NCBI GenBank assembly: GCA_022818135.1
Contig: JAFMSR010000009.1
Coordinates: forward strand, 26,041,636 to 26,105,635
Length of the DNA stretch: 64,000 nt
From: Saxidomus purpurata
Lineage: Eukaryota; Mollusca; Bivalvia; Venerida; Veneridae
Reading direction: 5' to 3'
Both the position numbers and the translations under genes were made by a program. Shown here one piece after another: positions 1-13,210 of this stretch. Every line of letters starts with the position of its first letter. Position 1 is the stretch's first letter. The notes beneath the pieces are model-generated. The model searched no databases. It was not told the origin of the DNA and saw only the letters and a program-made list of their open reading frames with translations.

Positions 1-680
1 AGTCACTTGTTGCTAAAGGGAGTCAGTAGTTGCTAAGGAAGTCACTGATTGCTAGGGAAAGTCACTGGTAGCAAAAGAAGGCACAGGTCCATAAAGGTCA
101 CCAGCTGCACTGGGCAGTCAATGGTTGCTAAGGATATCACAAGTAGCAAGAGGATGCTAAAGGTTGCTAAGGAAGTTACTTGTTGCTAGGGGAATTCATT
201 GGTTGCTAGGGAACTAAGTTGTTGCTAAGTAAGTCAACAGTTGATAAGGAAGTCATTTGTTCCCAGGGTTGCTCAGGAAGTCACTGATTGTGTTGCTAAG
301 AAAGTCACTAGTTGCTAAGGAAATCACTTGTTCAAAGGGGAAGTCATTTGTTGCTAGGGAAGTCACTGGTTGCTTAGGAAGTGCTAAGGAAGTCACTGGC
401 TGCTAGGTTGCTAAAAAAGGTTCTGATCACTTGTCCAATTCACTTGTTCCTAGAGAATGTCACTGGTTGCTAAGAAAGTCACTAATTGCTAGAGGAACTC
501 ACAAGCTGCTAAGGGACTCAGCTGTTGCTTAGGAAGTCAATGATTGCTGATGAAGTCACTTGTTCCAAGGGGAAGTCAATGGTTGCTAAGGAAGTCATTG
601 GTTGCCAGAGGAAGTCACTGGTTGCTAAGGAAGTGGTTGCTAGGTAAGCCGCTTATTGCTAGGAACTCATTGGAAGTTAG
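1..680. repeat. Degenerate ~20-bp minisatellite
   Basis: Diverged tandem units of the form gaagtcactggttgctaag, interrupted by small insertions, run from the window edge to about 680. The open frame across it is a by-product of the repeat. Confidence 0.85.
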
Positions 681-699
681 GTTTTTCTTATTACTCTAT

Positions 700-1345
700 A
701 CACAGACAAGAAACCCCCAGGGTGTTGTCAATTTAGACCCAAGGAGAACAATTTGAACAAACATGGTAGAGGTCCACTTAACAATGCTACAGACCAACTA
801 TCTAAGATACATGATTTGCGGTTTAGGAGAAGATGATTTAAATAGCAATCTTGTAAAAACAATATCTAAGCCAGGGCACCATTTTGAGAAAAAAATTTTT
901 AAGTTTGCAAGTCTATAGAACCAGTGACCCCGTGTGTGTGGTAAATTTTGATCCCAAGGGTATGATTTGAACAATCTTGATGGAGGTCCACTAGACAATG
1001 CTACACAACAAATATCTTAGCTCTAGGTCTTTTTGAAAGTGTTTCTTTAATAAACCTATGTAAAATCAAGTGACCCCTAGGTCGGGGTCAATTTTGACCC
1101 AAGGGTCACGATTTTAATGATTTTGGTAGAGGTTCACCAGACAAAGCTATATATCCCTTCTATGCTCTGGGTCTTCAGCTTTGGGATTTTTTAAGTTTTC
1201 CCTTTTTGTTGCCATTATTAAGCCACCTGAGTTCTTACTGGAACTACTTCATTTGAAATATCTTTGATGAGGGTCATCTAAGGAACAGTCATGAATGTGA
1301 AATTTGGTTGAAATTGGCCTGGTTGTTTTTCACATGAAAATTAGA
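700..1345 (-). mobile_element. Relic of tandem-core element family F1
   Basis: Diverged copies of the F1 core (gtcaattttgaccc, ggtagaggt, then ctagacaatgctacac) and F1's unique flank (gttgcca, then ggaacattc-like sequence) are recognisable against 11260-12698. Neither end is preserved. Confidence 0.65.
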
Positions 1346-1496
1346 AAGGACGCCGGAGCTGGAAGGTGAGTGGTCACAATAGCTAAACAGAGCACAAGCG
1401 CAGCAGGCCTGCAAATGCAGATGAATGGTGGAGATATAGGATGGTAACATAATTGCAACTCTTTATTAAAGAAAATTTATAATGGTTCATTTTTAT

Positions 1497-1700
1497 ACAA
1501 AGAACTTTTTTTTGCTCTTGATTGAGAAGCAAGTTCTTGCAACTCGAGACTCACTCCAGACGGAATCCACCTCGAAGAGAGTCAGGCAATGCGAAATTTA
1601 TTATCTGTGTCTTACCTAAGGACACTACCACTACTTGAGCAATATAGGGGATCAAACCAAGACTTAGCTGACTATTTGGAATCCCTATTGCATTATGCAT
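1497..1700 (-). repeat. tRNA-headed SINE, family S1
   Basis: Minus strand: a B-box-like ggtttgatccc at about 1660, a linker with gtagtggtagtgtcc, then a body shared with four other copies (tccagacggaatccacctc and caagttcttgcaac on the plus strand). Confidence 0.55.
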
Positions 1701-2004
1701 CTAGTTTTACTTTGCTGGCAAACTTTACCATGATGGGAGGAATAGTTATGAATGGACAATGCCAGCATGTTTATCCATAATACCTACATGTACATGTATA
1801 TGGAGTTTTTCATAACAGTTGATAGCTATAATTTCTAGCGCCAATATCACTGGTCCAAACTTCTTTTGGGCAGTTAAGTAAAGTGCATACATATTGCTAG
1901 AAATCCTACATTTCTATTCAGGTCATGGGACAAGCCCCAGGAAGAAACATTGCTGACCTCAAGTTAAAATTGTTTTCAGCAAAAATTTCACGACAAAAAC
2001 TTAC

Positions 2005-2156
2005 TGATCAACGTAAGCAGCATCGTGTCTGTCTGAGCCGGCGTGTCCGAGTGGAGACCCAGTCCTTCTCATCTCATTAACCTCCGCTGTGTACGTGTCC
2101 TTCATCTCCATTCCAACAAGGTCTGAACTGTTACCATATTCATCATTCAACTGCGA
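2005..2156 (-). CDS. Candidate internal exon of an unidentified minus-strand gene
   Basis: Minus strand: acceptor TGTTTCAG|TCGCAG, 152 nt open in phase 0, donor GATCA|GTAAGT. It encodes about 50 acidic, hydrophilic residues with SSDLVGMEMKDTYTAEVNEM and RRTGSPLGHAG, like a cytoplasmic tail. It cannot join directly to the 10357-10438 exon because that leaves in phase 1, so at least one exon is missing or the genes differ. Protein family not recognised. Confidence 0.45.
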
Positions 2157-3469
2157 CTGAAACAGTGTAAAAACATATTGCATCATAGATTTGAGATGAA
2201 TCTACATTATGAAGAGCAAACTAATCTATATATAATACCTTGCTTTGTGGAAGGGGGTGGAGCTTAAAACTGTACTCTATCTTAAATAGATCACAGTTTC
2301 AACAGAGTAGTAGAGGAAATTGGCCATGATACAAATCTGATAGAGAACTGTTTGCTCGAACAATAACGTTATTACTTGTTGAAATAATATAATTATTCGC
2401 ACAAACAGTATTCTATTTATATTACTTAAACTTTGCTGTAATACTTTATGACATTATTAACACTCATTGACATTTATAAATTCATGACTTATGGCAAATC
2501 CATTGTATGTAGGTCAGAACCATTTACAATAATCAATACATACTGTTGTATTGCAATTTTGTGCATCTATATAATTATAGAGAGAATCTGACATAAATAG
2601 ACCGGGGCATTTAGACATATAAGTAACATATACATTGAATTCATGAACCAATTAACTGACCTATCCTGTGACCGCATTAATCAAGTTTAATACTTCAAAC
2701 TAATTATATAATCTTTACTCCCCCAAGTCGCAGACTTCTTCGTTAGAATAATCAATAAATCTCGAAGCTCATTCATAACTTATGGGAACTAGGGTGATTA
2801 AGAATTGATAAAATATTTATTGTTTTGAATCATGCCAATCTCCCGCACTCAGTCCAGTTCAAACTAGATAATCAATTTATATGCAAAATACTGGGTCATA
2901 AACTTGAAACTACTCAATGAAATTTAATGTTTATAATACTGATCATAAATGTTCAGTATTTTGAAATGCAGAAACTTGAGGGCTCACAGTCACCTTAAGA
3001 AGCCTTAAATTAGCATGTTGTAAAGAAAATGATAGCATTTCCACGACCAATTTATTAAAGAATATTTAGTCCGCGGCGACAGACAGCATTCATTATCTAT
3101 CAATTGAATTGAACTAAAAATGTGTTTGACTTTCTGTGGCTGATATTTTTATAAAAATTGCTCTGACCATCAAAATTTAAGAGACATTTTATTAACTTTA
3201 AAAAATTACTCCTTACAAAAGTTGCAACCAGGAAACATGTATTTGAATTTGTATTATAAGCTTTATTCCTGTTGAATTAAGTATTCTAACATGACTCACG
3301 ATTTGGTCTCTACCGGTATATACAAAGAGTAGAAAAATTATGTTATATTAAACCATAAACAACGCAAGAACCGATATGCTGTAAACATGACGTCATATTG
3401 CATCGCATGACGTTAAATGAGCGTTTGCGTAAAAAGTAACGCTTTGCATTAATTCACCTTTTGTAATAT
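2157..3469. other. AT-rich stretch without recognised genes
   Basis: Non-coding on both strands by inspection. It would be intronic if the minus-strand exons belong to one gene. Confidence 0.5.
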
Positions 3470-3655
3470 ATGGTCATGTTAGAATCGAAATAACATCCTT
3501 TTCAGCGTTGTTATCGTCTAATAAACAATACCGTAATTTGTCCGGCCTTCGTGGCTAATTACTGCGACTATCAGTACTGTTGGGCCAAACCATTGTTTAT
3601 TAAACGATGAACACCGCTGGAACAGATGTTATTTCATAATCAAACATTGAACATT
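3470..3655. repeat. Foldback MITE-like element
   Basis: Imperfect inverted arms at about 3487-3530 and 3592-3635 (gaaataacatcc against the complement of agatgttatttc; aataaacaat against attgtttatt). Subterminal sequence is shared between both sides. Confidence 0.55.
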
Positions 3656-6600
3656 CTATTACTGACTATGATATAATTATATAGTCTAGTCAAAAATTGA
3701 AAATCCATCCAATTTGTTCAGTATATTTCATTTTTTAAATGTGTTTTGAAAGCATTTCTTCAGTTTCAAGCCGGCCTTTCTTGGCCACTGATTTCTTCTA
3801 ACATGTAAACAGTAATACATCTATAAAACAACAACAACAACAAAAGTAATTAATAATGTAAGTGGACTTATTTAGGCAGCAATTTGCTTAGGCTGCCTGT
3901 ATAGTTAAATAATTACCTAAACAGTCATTTAAAGTTGAATATTATCCCATTATGCAGTTGAATGCCTAAAGTGGCCACTTTTATCTTATTCCCAGTTGGA
4001 AATCTCCAAATAATTGATGATAATTACAAAAAAGACACACTTTTGTCAATCAAAATAATAATATTTTTGACCAAGTAACAGTTTCACTAATTCAGTCTTT
4101 AAAAGCTAGGCATTTGGGTAGTAAACTGGGTGTAACCCTAATCATGAGGGCCTCCAAAAAATGCTTTAGATGATCGAAACTTCAAACGTTGGGAAAGAAG
4201 CTGTAAAAAGTTTACCATCAAGTTTTTCTGTATGTATGCGCGTTTCTGTATGGTTCTTTCCTTCCTTCGTGCCTCATTATGTTCAGCAATGCCAGATGCA
4301 GCCATTTTGCTGGTTTATACCTGAAATTACAGCAATGTTACATATTTTGAAAATTATTTTCTATGTCATTTAACCCATAATTACACCCCATTGAATTTTC
4401 AGAATGGACTTTTCATGTTTTTCAATTTCAAAAGTACCATTAGTTGTTAAAGGAGTGCAGACTGAAATTCGCTGACTGAATAGCGCCAGTGAAGATTATG
4501 ATCAGTTTTCTCGGATGTGAAAGCTGATCATGTTCTGCAATGGTCGCACAGAGGCACTATCAGTTGCCCGAAATTGTCAGTTGCCTGACAGTTTGAAAAC
4601 CCATCCAAGGAAGAATATGCAATGTGAAATGATCATCAGTGATTTCACAAGACTTGTGGGTTTTCACTGGTTTTCTCCAACTGTAAGGTTATGCAAGGAC
4701 ATCATTTGCAAACATTTGTGGCACAACATTTTTTTGTTGTTATAATCTGATGAGCTAAATGTTTTTTTGTTTTTGAACATACCTTGTTGACTTTTAAACA
4801 AGATATCATCATTATCTTTATTTATTATCATTTTCACATTGACCTTTGATCTGAGAATTACATAGCTCTTCTTTTCAAGGACCCAGCTGATAATAAAACC
4901 CTCAGAATTAAAGTCATTGCTTAAATGGAACATAAAACTAAGCACTACAGATATTCATCAGCAATTTACAGCTAGGTTCACATCTATATTCATGTTACAT
5001 ACACATAATTTTGAAGCACTTTCATTATATTGGTTGTCTTTTTAAATTTGCAACCTTTAAAATAACATTTACAAACAGTTTGAAAATTGGACTTTTTTCA
5101 ATTACCATATTTTAGAACACATTAATCTATGTTATCTTGTTATGTAAATTTGTGACAGTAATATATATACGAATTTGAATGGTTTCAAACAAATTTTTTG
5201 GCTCTGTTTCATTGCCTTGCCGTCAAAAAGCCTGCAACCATTAAAAACCTGCATATATACTCCAATTACCTTTGAATTTATAAAACTGTTGATGATTAAC
5301 ATTACTCTAAGTAACAAATCAAAATCTTATAGACATAACTGATGGAACAATTCTTGAGCTGCAGAAATAGAACATAATGAAAAACAGGCTGAGCATGTTT
5401 TCCTCTGAAAAATAAATTACTATCATTCCACTTTTTCTAGAACTTTATAATTCCATCCCTGTATACTCTAAGTAATGTTCAGTGTACAGGAATAAGTATT
5501 TCCTGATTAAGAAGCCTTAGAGAAAGCAATGTACGTAAATATAGCGACCTCTCAGTTTCACTTACGACCTTAAATTTCCGTTTCACTTAAGTATACATCT
5601 ATATATTCTCTTAATTTCCATTTTTCAGTGACCATTTCTTTTAAAATACAAAAAGAACACAGAAAAAAATCATATAAACATGATAAAACCAGCATTGACA
5701 AAATTTACAATTTACATACATTTGTACATGTAGCCTCACACTATGACGTTTACATGAAACATTAATAAATTACCTTGAAGGTACATGTATATTTAATTAT
5801 TAATACACACTGATTGAAACATTATAGAAAAATTTTCTTCTTTGGAATAGAAATAACATAAAACACTTACTCTTGTTATTTCCAAATTAATTTCTCAATC
5901 TCACTCTTTCCAAATGATAGAGAGCTCAAAGTGATGTTAGCATAAATTACCAATATTATATTGAACTAAATGGCAAAGATTTCCTATAGCCAACTTAATA
6001 AAAAAAAGCCAGGACTTTCAATAATTAATCAGTTTGTACTTAGAACTGGCAATATTGCAATAACCACCATAGAAACATCAAATAACAACTTTTATATATT
6101 GACTAAAATGTCTTCCAATGTTTAACCACATGTGTTTGTATGTTTATCCAGATTATCAAACAAACAAGTGAAAATACATTTTATTTAAATTGGTCTTAAC
6201 ATGAAGTCGATGTATTGATCTGTTTATCTCTACTACTACAGGCTATTATCCTACTTTGAATTCAAATGTAGATTTGGAAACATTTAAAATAAAGCCTAAA
6301 TACATGTGAATAAATCTAATATTGCGTAGTGATTGTATCTATAATTACTATGGTATTGGTAATTCTTGAAATCTATTAAGCCTAACTTGTAAGAATTACA
6401 TACTTTTTTTTTATGAATGCAAAAAAATGTATGACCCTATAGATTTCTGTACAAGACCATGAATAATTTAAGCTTGACATAAACACTGATACACTTCCAA
6501 CAATGCTGAAATCAGCATGTATATGACATTTCCCAGACCAAAAACATTTAATTGATTTAAAATATTCCACAGGGTATAATATATATAAATGTTTTTCTAT

Positions 6601-7895
6601 TTAAAAACAACTCGTTTATTAAAATGCGTTACCTTTTCAAAGAAATATTGCACTTTTGTTATCTACATAATTATTGTCAATCTTTATGACAAGCTTCAGA
6701 GTGGTTATATTTCTTGAAAAAGGCAACAGCAAAAACATTTAGCAAATTATTTCTCATGCACTTGAAGTAGCTTGCTAAAAGACTATAAAAAATGCCCAGA
6801 CTACTTGTGAACTTAACATTTAATGAACCTCTGAAATTAAAAAAAATTCTCTTCAATTTTAAAACACACATATCTGTTGGACTGTGTGGAACAGTGACTA
6901 ATGCCCACTAAGCCCATTTAAGTTAAAATTTCACTATTTTTACCTTCTATATCAGAGGCCAGTTACATAAGGCATCTTCCCATACTAAAATTGTCTTTAA
7001 AATCATGCAGTTTTTCCAAAAATGTGACTTTACATCAGGATTTTGGTGTCCCTTCAGCTTATTGCCACTTAAATTTTCCCCAAATTGAGTGGCTAGGGTG
7101 CCTTCCCCAAACTTGGAAAAAATGCCCAGGCTGCTGACTATCAAACTGACATTATTCTCTGTTTTGACACCTGAAACACACTGTTTACTCTTTCACCACC
7201 AGGGTACCACAGCCATAACAAATATAACATAATTTGTTTTTCCAAATCTGTGAAGACAGACCCTGAGTTCTTGCTAATACTGCAATTCCTCTCATTATCC
7301 TCTTAATGTATTATATAAAGTTTTGATGGAATATCTCTTATAGTGATTAAGATATGACCTATAACTCGCAATATTTCAGAAATGTATTGTCCCTACTCCC
7401 TAGATTTCCTCTCTTAAAATGTTACTTAGATTCACTGGAAAATATCTTCAACAGACACTGAGATATTGGATTGGAAAAGATGTATGAAAGAGAGGAATAA
7501 CCATAAAAAATAGTTAAAATATACTGATGCAAGAGTTATATTTCTTGTGTTCTTCATTGCTCACTGATATTTATCTATGGTCCAAGTTTCAGTTCTGTTC
7601 AATTTAGTAAAAGTAAGGGATAAAATAGCCAATAAAGTTACAGCATCTGCATCATCAAAAGGTGTGCAAGAGTATATTAAAGACTGTGCATTTCTAGACA
7701 AAGGAAGATCTCAATTTGAGTAGGAAAAACATGTTTTTTCTCTATAAATAATTAGGTAAGAGAAATGTACCCATTGGCAAATACATGTAATGTGCCATTG
7801 GTCCATATAATTAAATACAACCAAATTTTAGTGATTTCTCAAGTTTTGAGCCATTGATGTTTTGTAGAACATTTGAGTCAACTGGTTTAAACAGG
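3656..7895. other. AT-rich stretch with scattered repeat fragments
   Basis: No exon-like signal was found. About 3863-4010 resembles segments near 31500-31690 and 47880-47990 (ending gtggccactttt). About 4418-4553 is a diverged copy of the M1 repeat described at 44360. Confidence 0.45.
4418..4553 (+). repeat. M1 repeat, diverged copy
   Basis: Contains gtaccattagttgttaaagg, gctgactgaatagcg, gctgatcatgttctgcaatg and ggtcgca, in the order of the 44360 copy. Confidence 0.6.
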
Positions 7896-7898
7896 AGT

Positions 7899-8484
7899 TA
7901 TATACTGGTATGAGACCAGTTTCCAACAAAAAATTGAGGTTTTCTGTATATTTTTTCTTATGTGTGTCTTGTAAACAAAAGTCATCTTCACATTTACACA
8001 CGTCAGTTTATCCTCTTTTCAATGATGTAAACAAGACCAGTGTCTTTTGCGCATGCATCCCAAAATTGGGGCCCCGAAAGGACAGCCTAATTAATGTTAA
8101 TAACTTAAGGTACAGGACCAGTTTCCGACATAATTTTATCCTGAACAGTTTTGGAATCATAAATTATTTAAATCTATGAGAACTTTTATTCTCTAAAATG
8201 TAAATTCTTTTCCCTACTTTTCCGACGCTCGTAATGTGTGTCTGTCTATTATCCGTTCCATGCCGCTCCAATTCGTACATCACTGTATTATCATTTCACA
8301 ACACTTGAACTGTGCCATATTTTGCAAGCAATCTTTAGAAAATGAAATTTTGTTCGCTGCTTGTTTGGATGATGCTGTTCGGAACTATATAATACTCCCA
8401 TTCTGAAGAGTTACGCGAAAGCTATGATAACGAGTAGTCGGAAACTGGTATGATTCGGAAATTCGGGTCTCATGCCAGTATATA
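7899..8484. mobile_element. MITE-like element with inverted ends
   Basis: The left end tatatactggtatgagacc (7899-7917) matches the complement of the right end (8466-8484) at 18 of 19 positions. The interior has no coding signal and repeats the end motif accagtttcc near 8116. Confidence 0.6.
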
Positions 8485-8489
8485 TGATA

Positions 8490-10340
8490 CACTGTTTCAC
8501 TGGTTACTGTAATTTAACACAGTTTTTAGAATAATCAGTAGCCTAGGAGATACATTGTTCATTTGCAGACCATGAAACTTTAATTGAGAGACACCATATC
8601 CAATGTGTCTTATACTATCAATTAACTGCTCTTTCTTACATTTTTTCGTAAAGTTATGGGCAAAATAAGATAAATGATATTATGTCACCCCACCAAAAAA
8701 AAGTTTGACCAATCAAACCACCCTCTACCCGCAACCATCTCATTCCTCAAGTTATAAGTTAGTCACAGCAACCACAGATTATCATATACATATACTCTAT
8801 CTATCTATCTCTGAATACTGCCAACCCCTCTTGCGAGTGTTATAGGCAGGACTTAAGTGCACAAAAACTATATACCACTGTAACCATCTACCCCCTGACG
8901 TCGTCCACTCCCCTACCCCAGAGCAGTGCAATACTGCTGTTTGCCGCATCGATCATATATCTCTTTTTAGTTGAGAATACTGCTTTGAGCTGCTGTTACT
9001 TTTTAGTCTTTTAACCAAAACATTTTATTTCTTTTGCTTTTAATTTTTCTGTTATATTTCAGTCTTCTAATATCTTTATGGCTGACGCGTCAAATGTTTA
9101 CATCCCCGCGAGAGGTTTGACATCAAAGGGAAATAGATAGATAGTCATGTACGACGAAATTCATGTACGAATCAGGTCGATGAAACAGTTCTTAAGCTAA
9201 AGAGATCTCAGTAACAGCCTTGGAAATAAATAAAAAAAGCTTCCATGAAGCTAAACGTTTAAACTTTTGTTAGATGTATGCTTTAATCGTTTAAAACTCT
9301 GCTGTTTCTTTATAAAAAGGATAAAAACAACCTGATATTAGCACTTACCGCAATCGGTTGCCTAGCACGCGAACTTAAAATACTTTTTTAGCCTCCTGTA
9401 GTTAGAGAGTTTAGGGGACCGTCTCAAAGTTTAGGTTAGCTGTCAAAATAACTTTTTGCGAGGCTTTTCGCAGTTAAGGTACAATCAACTGATAACATTT
9501 AAACGAAAATAAGCCTTATGTTGCGTTGAATCCGTGTACAATGGGAAAAAGTACTTAACCACTGCCTTCTGTGCACACGTTTGAAGTTTCGGACATGTGT
9601 ATTCTGCGGACCTGTGCGGACCTATTTGCGGTTCGGTGTTGGTCCAGAAAGGCATAGTACCAGACTGGCCGAGGGCATGTTTTAATTTCAGATAAATCAT
9701 AGTTAAAACTGTTTGTTTTCAGATCAAACAAAATTTTGAATTTTTAACCGTTTAACTGTTTTAGTGACATTTCTAAAATAACATTCAGTACAGATTGACA
9801 GCATACACTGAATCACTAAAACTATTGTACGCCACATTAAATTATGATTAAAAAGTTTTTAAGTTAAAAAATCTTTTTATCTGCCATTGACTTTTCTAAC
9901 CCAAGCTGAGCGTTTACAATCTCAAAACACTATGCCCTGAAAATGTTTTCTGTATTGACTCACAGTGCATGTTATGAAAAGTAGGCATTCTTGGACTGGG
10001 CGTTTTCGGTACTGGGCCTTTCTGAACATTAACTTGTGGACCTATTGAAAATGTGTTTGAGCAATTTTAGCAGAAGAAAAGTGTACAAATATATGAAATT
10101 CACTGTTTAAACGATTGTTTTGTAAGTTTTTAGTATTAGGTAGATGTTGATTGATTGAAATATTGGGCAGTCAGACGCATATTCAACTTCGGGCCTCGTA
10201 AGATAGCCACACAGCTGGAAACGCATCGAATACAGGGCCAATTTGTACAACAAACACTAATATCATAGTGACTGAAAATCGTTTAGACATTACACGTGTA
10301 TGTAATATAAAGTAAGAAATGCAGTCTTCACATAGTAGAT
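8490..10340. other. Non-coding stretch, possible 5' exon of minus-strand gene
   Basis: No protein-coding exon was recognised. A short (ctat)n run lies near 8797. An acceptor and donor pair on the minus strand near 9400 and 9350 is the only exon-like trace. Confidence 0.4.
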
Positions 10341-10356
10341 CAAGCATAGCACTTAC

Positions 10357-10438
10357 CAGCAACGGGATCTACACGCATAAGAACTAATTCTTCAGCAGAC
10401 AGGGCGCTCATTGCATCCCTGCTATCAACTGTTTTCAT
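10357..10438 (-). CDS. Candidate first coding exon of an unidentified minus-strand gene
   Basis: On the minus strand an ATG at 10438 opens 27 codons rich in acidic and Ala/Ser residues (DAMSALSAEELVLMRVDPVA) and ends in a strong donor, GCTG|GTAAGT, in phase 1. No family is recognised. A second donor-like site near 9350, following an acceptor-like site near 9400, could mark an alternative non-coding exon. Confidence 0.4.
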
Positions 10439-11259
10439 CTAGTGATACAATTAAAACCAAGAATATATGATAGGTTTCAAATATTTGGACACCGCCTTCG
10501 AACGGCCGGTTTCCTGAAATTTTGTTAACTTCGAGTGTAGCATTCCAAGCGGACTCCTATTTAGATTCGGCATATGGGGAAATTTGTGTAATCAAAATTA
10601 TAAACGTCTCAGTTGAGTAAGTTATTACACTTGAACTAAAGTCTGAGTACCATGAAATTTAAAGTGTTAATGTGCACGTGTCTTCTAATCAACACAACCG
10701 GGATATGCTTTTCGATAAACAACGTAGTGGTATCAACTTTTTTGTAGTTACACATACTGGCCTAAACATTTTACCTGCTGTAATGGACCCATTCTAAAGA
10801 ATTTCTTAGCAGCTACAATGTGTACTTATAGTTGTGTTTGTTCAGTAGCGTTTGATCAGCGTAGCATAGATCCCAAACACAAATATGTATGTAGCAAATG
10901 TCGTCTATTGTATGCTTCCCAACACGTTTCCTTTTCGAAAAGTATATATTTATATAATGATGCACTGAATTTCTAATGCATGAGCTCTCAGTATATTTCG
11001 TTTACATTCAATTATCTAGTAAAACGACACATATGACAGAATTAGATCCATCGTGGCAAACATTTCCTATAGAACAAAGAAGGAAACGTTTACTTTTTAA
11101 TAAAGTATAGAAAATCCATAAAAGATAAATTTGCTGTGCAAACTGTTTCGAAATGCTGAATATCTTAGCTTTCAATATGTACATAAGTTTTAAAAAATAA
11201 TCTGAAGAAAAAAATAGCAGTTTTTGGAATTTATAACACACCTGTGAGTTCATATACGA

Positions 11260-12698
11260 AACAAGAGGGCCAAGATGGCCCTATATCGCTCACATTGGTC
11301 CACTTGCCTGGTGGAAGATCACTAGATAATGTTATATACCAAAAAAGTTTTCCTATATACGCCTTTGTAAAACAAATGATTCCCCCCGGGCAAGGTCAAT
11401 TTTGACCCCAGGGGCATAATTTGAACAAACTTTGAAGAGGTCTACTAGGCAATGCTACATGCCAAATATCTAAGCTCTAGGCCTTGTGGTTTCAGAGAAA
11501 AAGATTTTTTAAATTTTTCCCTATATAAGCCTATGCAAAACTAAGTGACCCCCTGTGCGGGGTCAGTTTTGACCCCAGGGGCATAATTTGAACAATCTTG
11601 GTAGAGGTCCACTAGCCAATGCTACATGCCAAATATCTAAGCTCTAGGCCTTGTGGTTTCAAAGAAGAAGATTTTTAAAGTTTTTACTATATAAGCCTAT
11701 GTAAAACTAAATGACCCCCTGTGCGGGGTCAATTTTGATCCGAGGGTCATAATTTGAACAATCTTGGTAGAGGTTCACTAGCCAATGCTACCTGCCAAAT
11801 ATCTAAGCTCTAGGCCTTGTGGTTTCAAAGAAGAAGATTTTTAAAGTTTATCCTATATATTCCTATGCAAAACTAAGTGACCACCCCCGCGGGGTCAATT
11901 TTGACCCGGGGGTCATAATTTGAACAATCTTGGTAGAGGTCCACTAGACAATGCTACATGCCAAATATCTAAGCTTTAGGCCTTGTGGTTTCAAAGAAGA
12001 AGATTTTTAAAGTTTTTACTATATAAGCCTATGTAAAACTAAGTGACCCCCTGTGCGGGGTCAATTTTGATCCGGGGCTCCTAATTTGAAAAATCTTGGA
12101 AGAGGTCCACTAGCCACTGCTACCTGCCAAATATCTAAGCTCTAGGCCTTGTGGTTTCAAAGAAGAAGATTTTTAAAGTTTATCCTATATATTCCTATAC
12201 AAAACTAAGTGACCACCCCCGCGGGGTCAATTTTGACCTTGGTAGAGGTCTACTAGACAATGCTACATGCCAAATATCTTAGCTCTAGGCCTTGTGGTTT
12301 CAGAGAAGAAGATTTTTAAAGTTTTCCCTATATATGCCTATGCAAAAACTAAGGGCCCACCCGCGCGGGGTCAATTTTGACCCGGGGATCATAATTTGAA
12401 CAATACTAGACAACGCTACATGCCAAATATCTAAGCTCTAGGCCTTGCGGTTTCAGAGAAGAAGATTTTAAAAGTTTTTCCTATTTGTTGCCATAGCAAC
12501 CAGAGTTCTGCATGGAATGGAATTCTTTGAACAATTTTGGTAGAGCTTCATGCAAGGAACATTCCTGCATAGTTTTATCAACATTGGCCTAGAGGTTTCA
12601 GAGGAGATGCCATTTGAATCAAAATGTTGACGGACGACGGACGACGGACAATCATCGATCAGAAAAGCTCACCCTGGCGTAGCCAGGTGAGCTAAAAA
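11260..12698 (-). mobile_element. Tandem-core element F1, copy A
   Basis: On the minus strand it starts with TTTTTA and a hairpin (agctcacctggc paired with gccagggtgagct) and ends with the palindrome agggccatcttggccct followed by cttgtt. The core is eight tandem units, mostly 166-167 bp, one shortened to 143. A run of gacggacgacgg lies inside the hairpin end. No coding capacity. The architecture resembles bivalve pearl/Helentron-type elements. Confidence 0.8.
11331..12430. repeat. F1 core: eight ~166-bp tandem units
   Basis: The motif gctacatgcc (or a variant) recurs at 11331, 11454, 11621, 11787, 11953, 12119, 12262 and 12415. Confidence 0.85.
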
Positions 12699-12865
12699 GC
12701 CATATTTTGCGATTTTCATACGAAATCTCCGATGGGTCCAATTCTGCCATACGCTTAGTTAAAACCAGTGCATCAACGAGTTTTTGTAAGTTTAAAGTAA
12801 ATATATAAAATTATGCATATATACCAACTGTGAAGTAATTCAAAGCTTCTGAGTAACAAGAATCC

Positions 12866-12930
12866 CGATTAGCTCAGCCGGTTACAAGATTACGGTAGTG
12901 GGTTTGAGTTCTACGCTGGATAAAAGTTGT
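12866..12930 (+). repeat. tRNA-like SINE head, degenerate
   Basis: An A-box-like tagctcagccgg followed by gtgggtttgagttct, a B-box-like segment. It cannot fold as a full tRNA. Confidence 0.4.
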
Positions 12931-13210
12931 TCTCAACAAAGTTACTTTAGCTGTCTGACTTTCAGTCTTTTGTAGTAGGATTTTGACATTAGCGTAGCAT
13001 TCATATGTATGGCCTAACAAAAGCTAGTTTGGCTCTCCCCAGGTAAACTGTGTAAGTCACAATGATAAAGGATCCAATAAACGACTTACTTTGTTTGTTG
13101 GTTCTCTGCCTTCTTTTGCCGCAGCATTTTCCCTCTGGTATCCAGTCTTAAAAGTATGGCGCGACCTACGTTTGGACAGCAGTTATGAGACAACAAGAAA
13201 TATATTTTTA

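Noticed and set aside
544..756. Open frame with repeated WLLRK/SLVPRGS pattern
   Set aside because: It simply reads the tandem minisatellite; no start context or splice signals.
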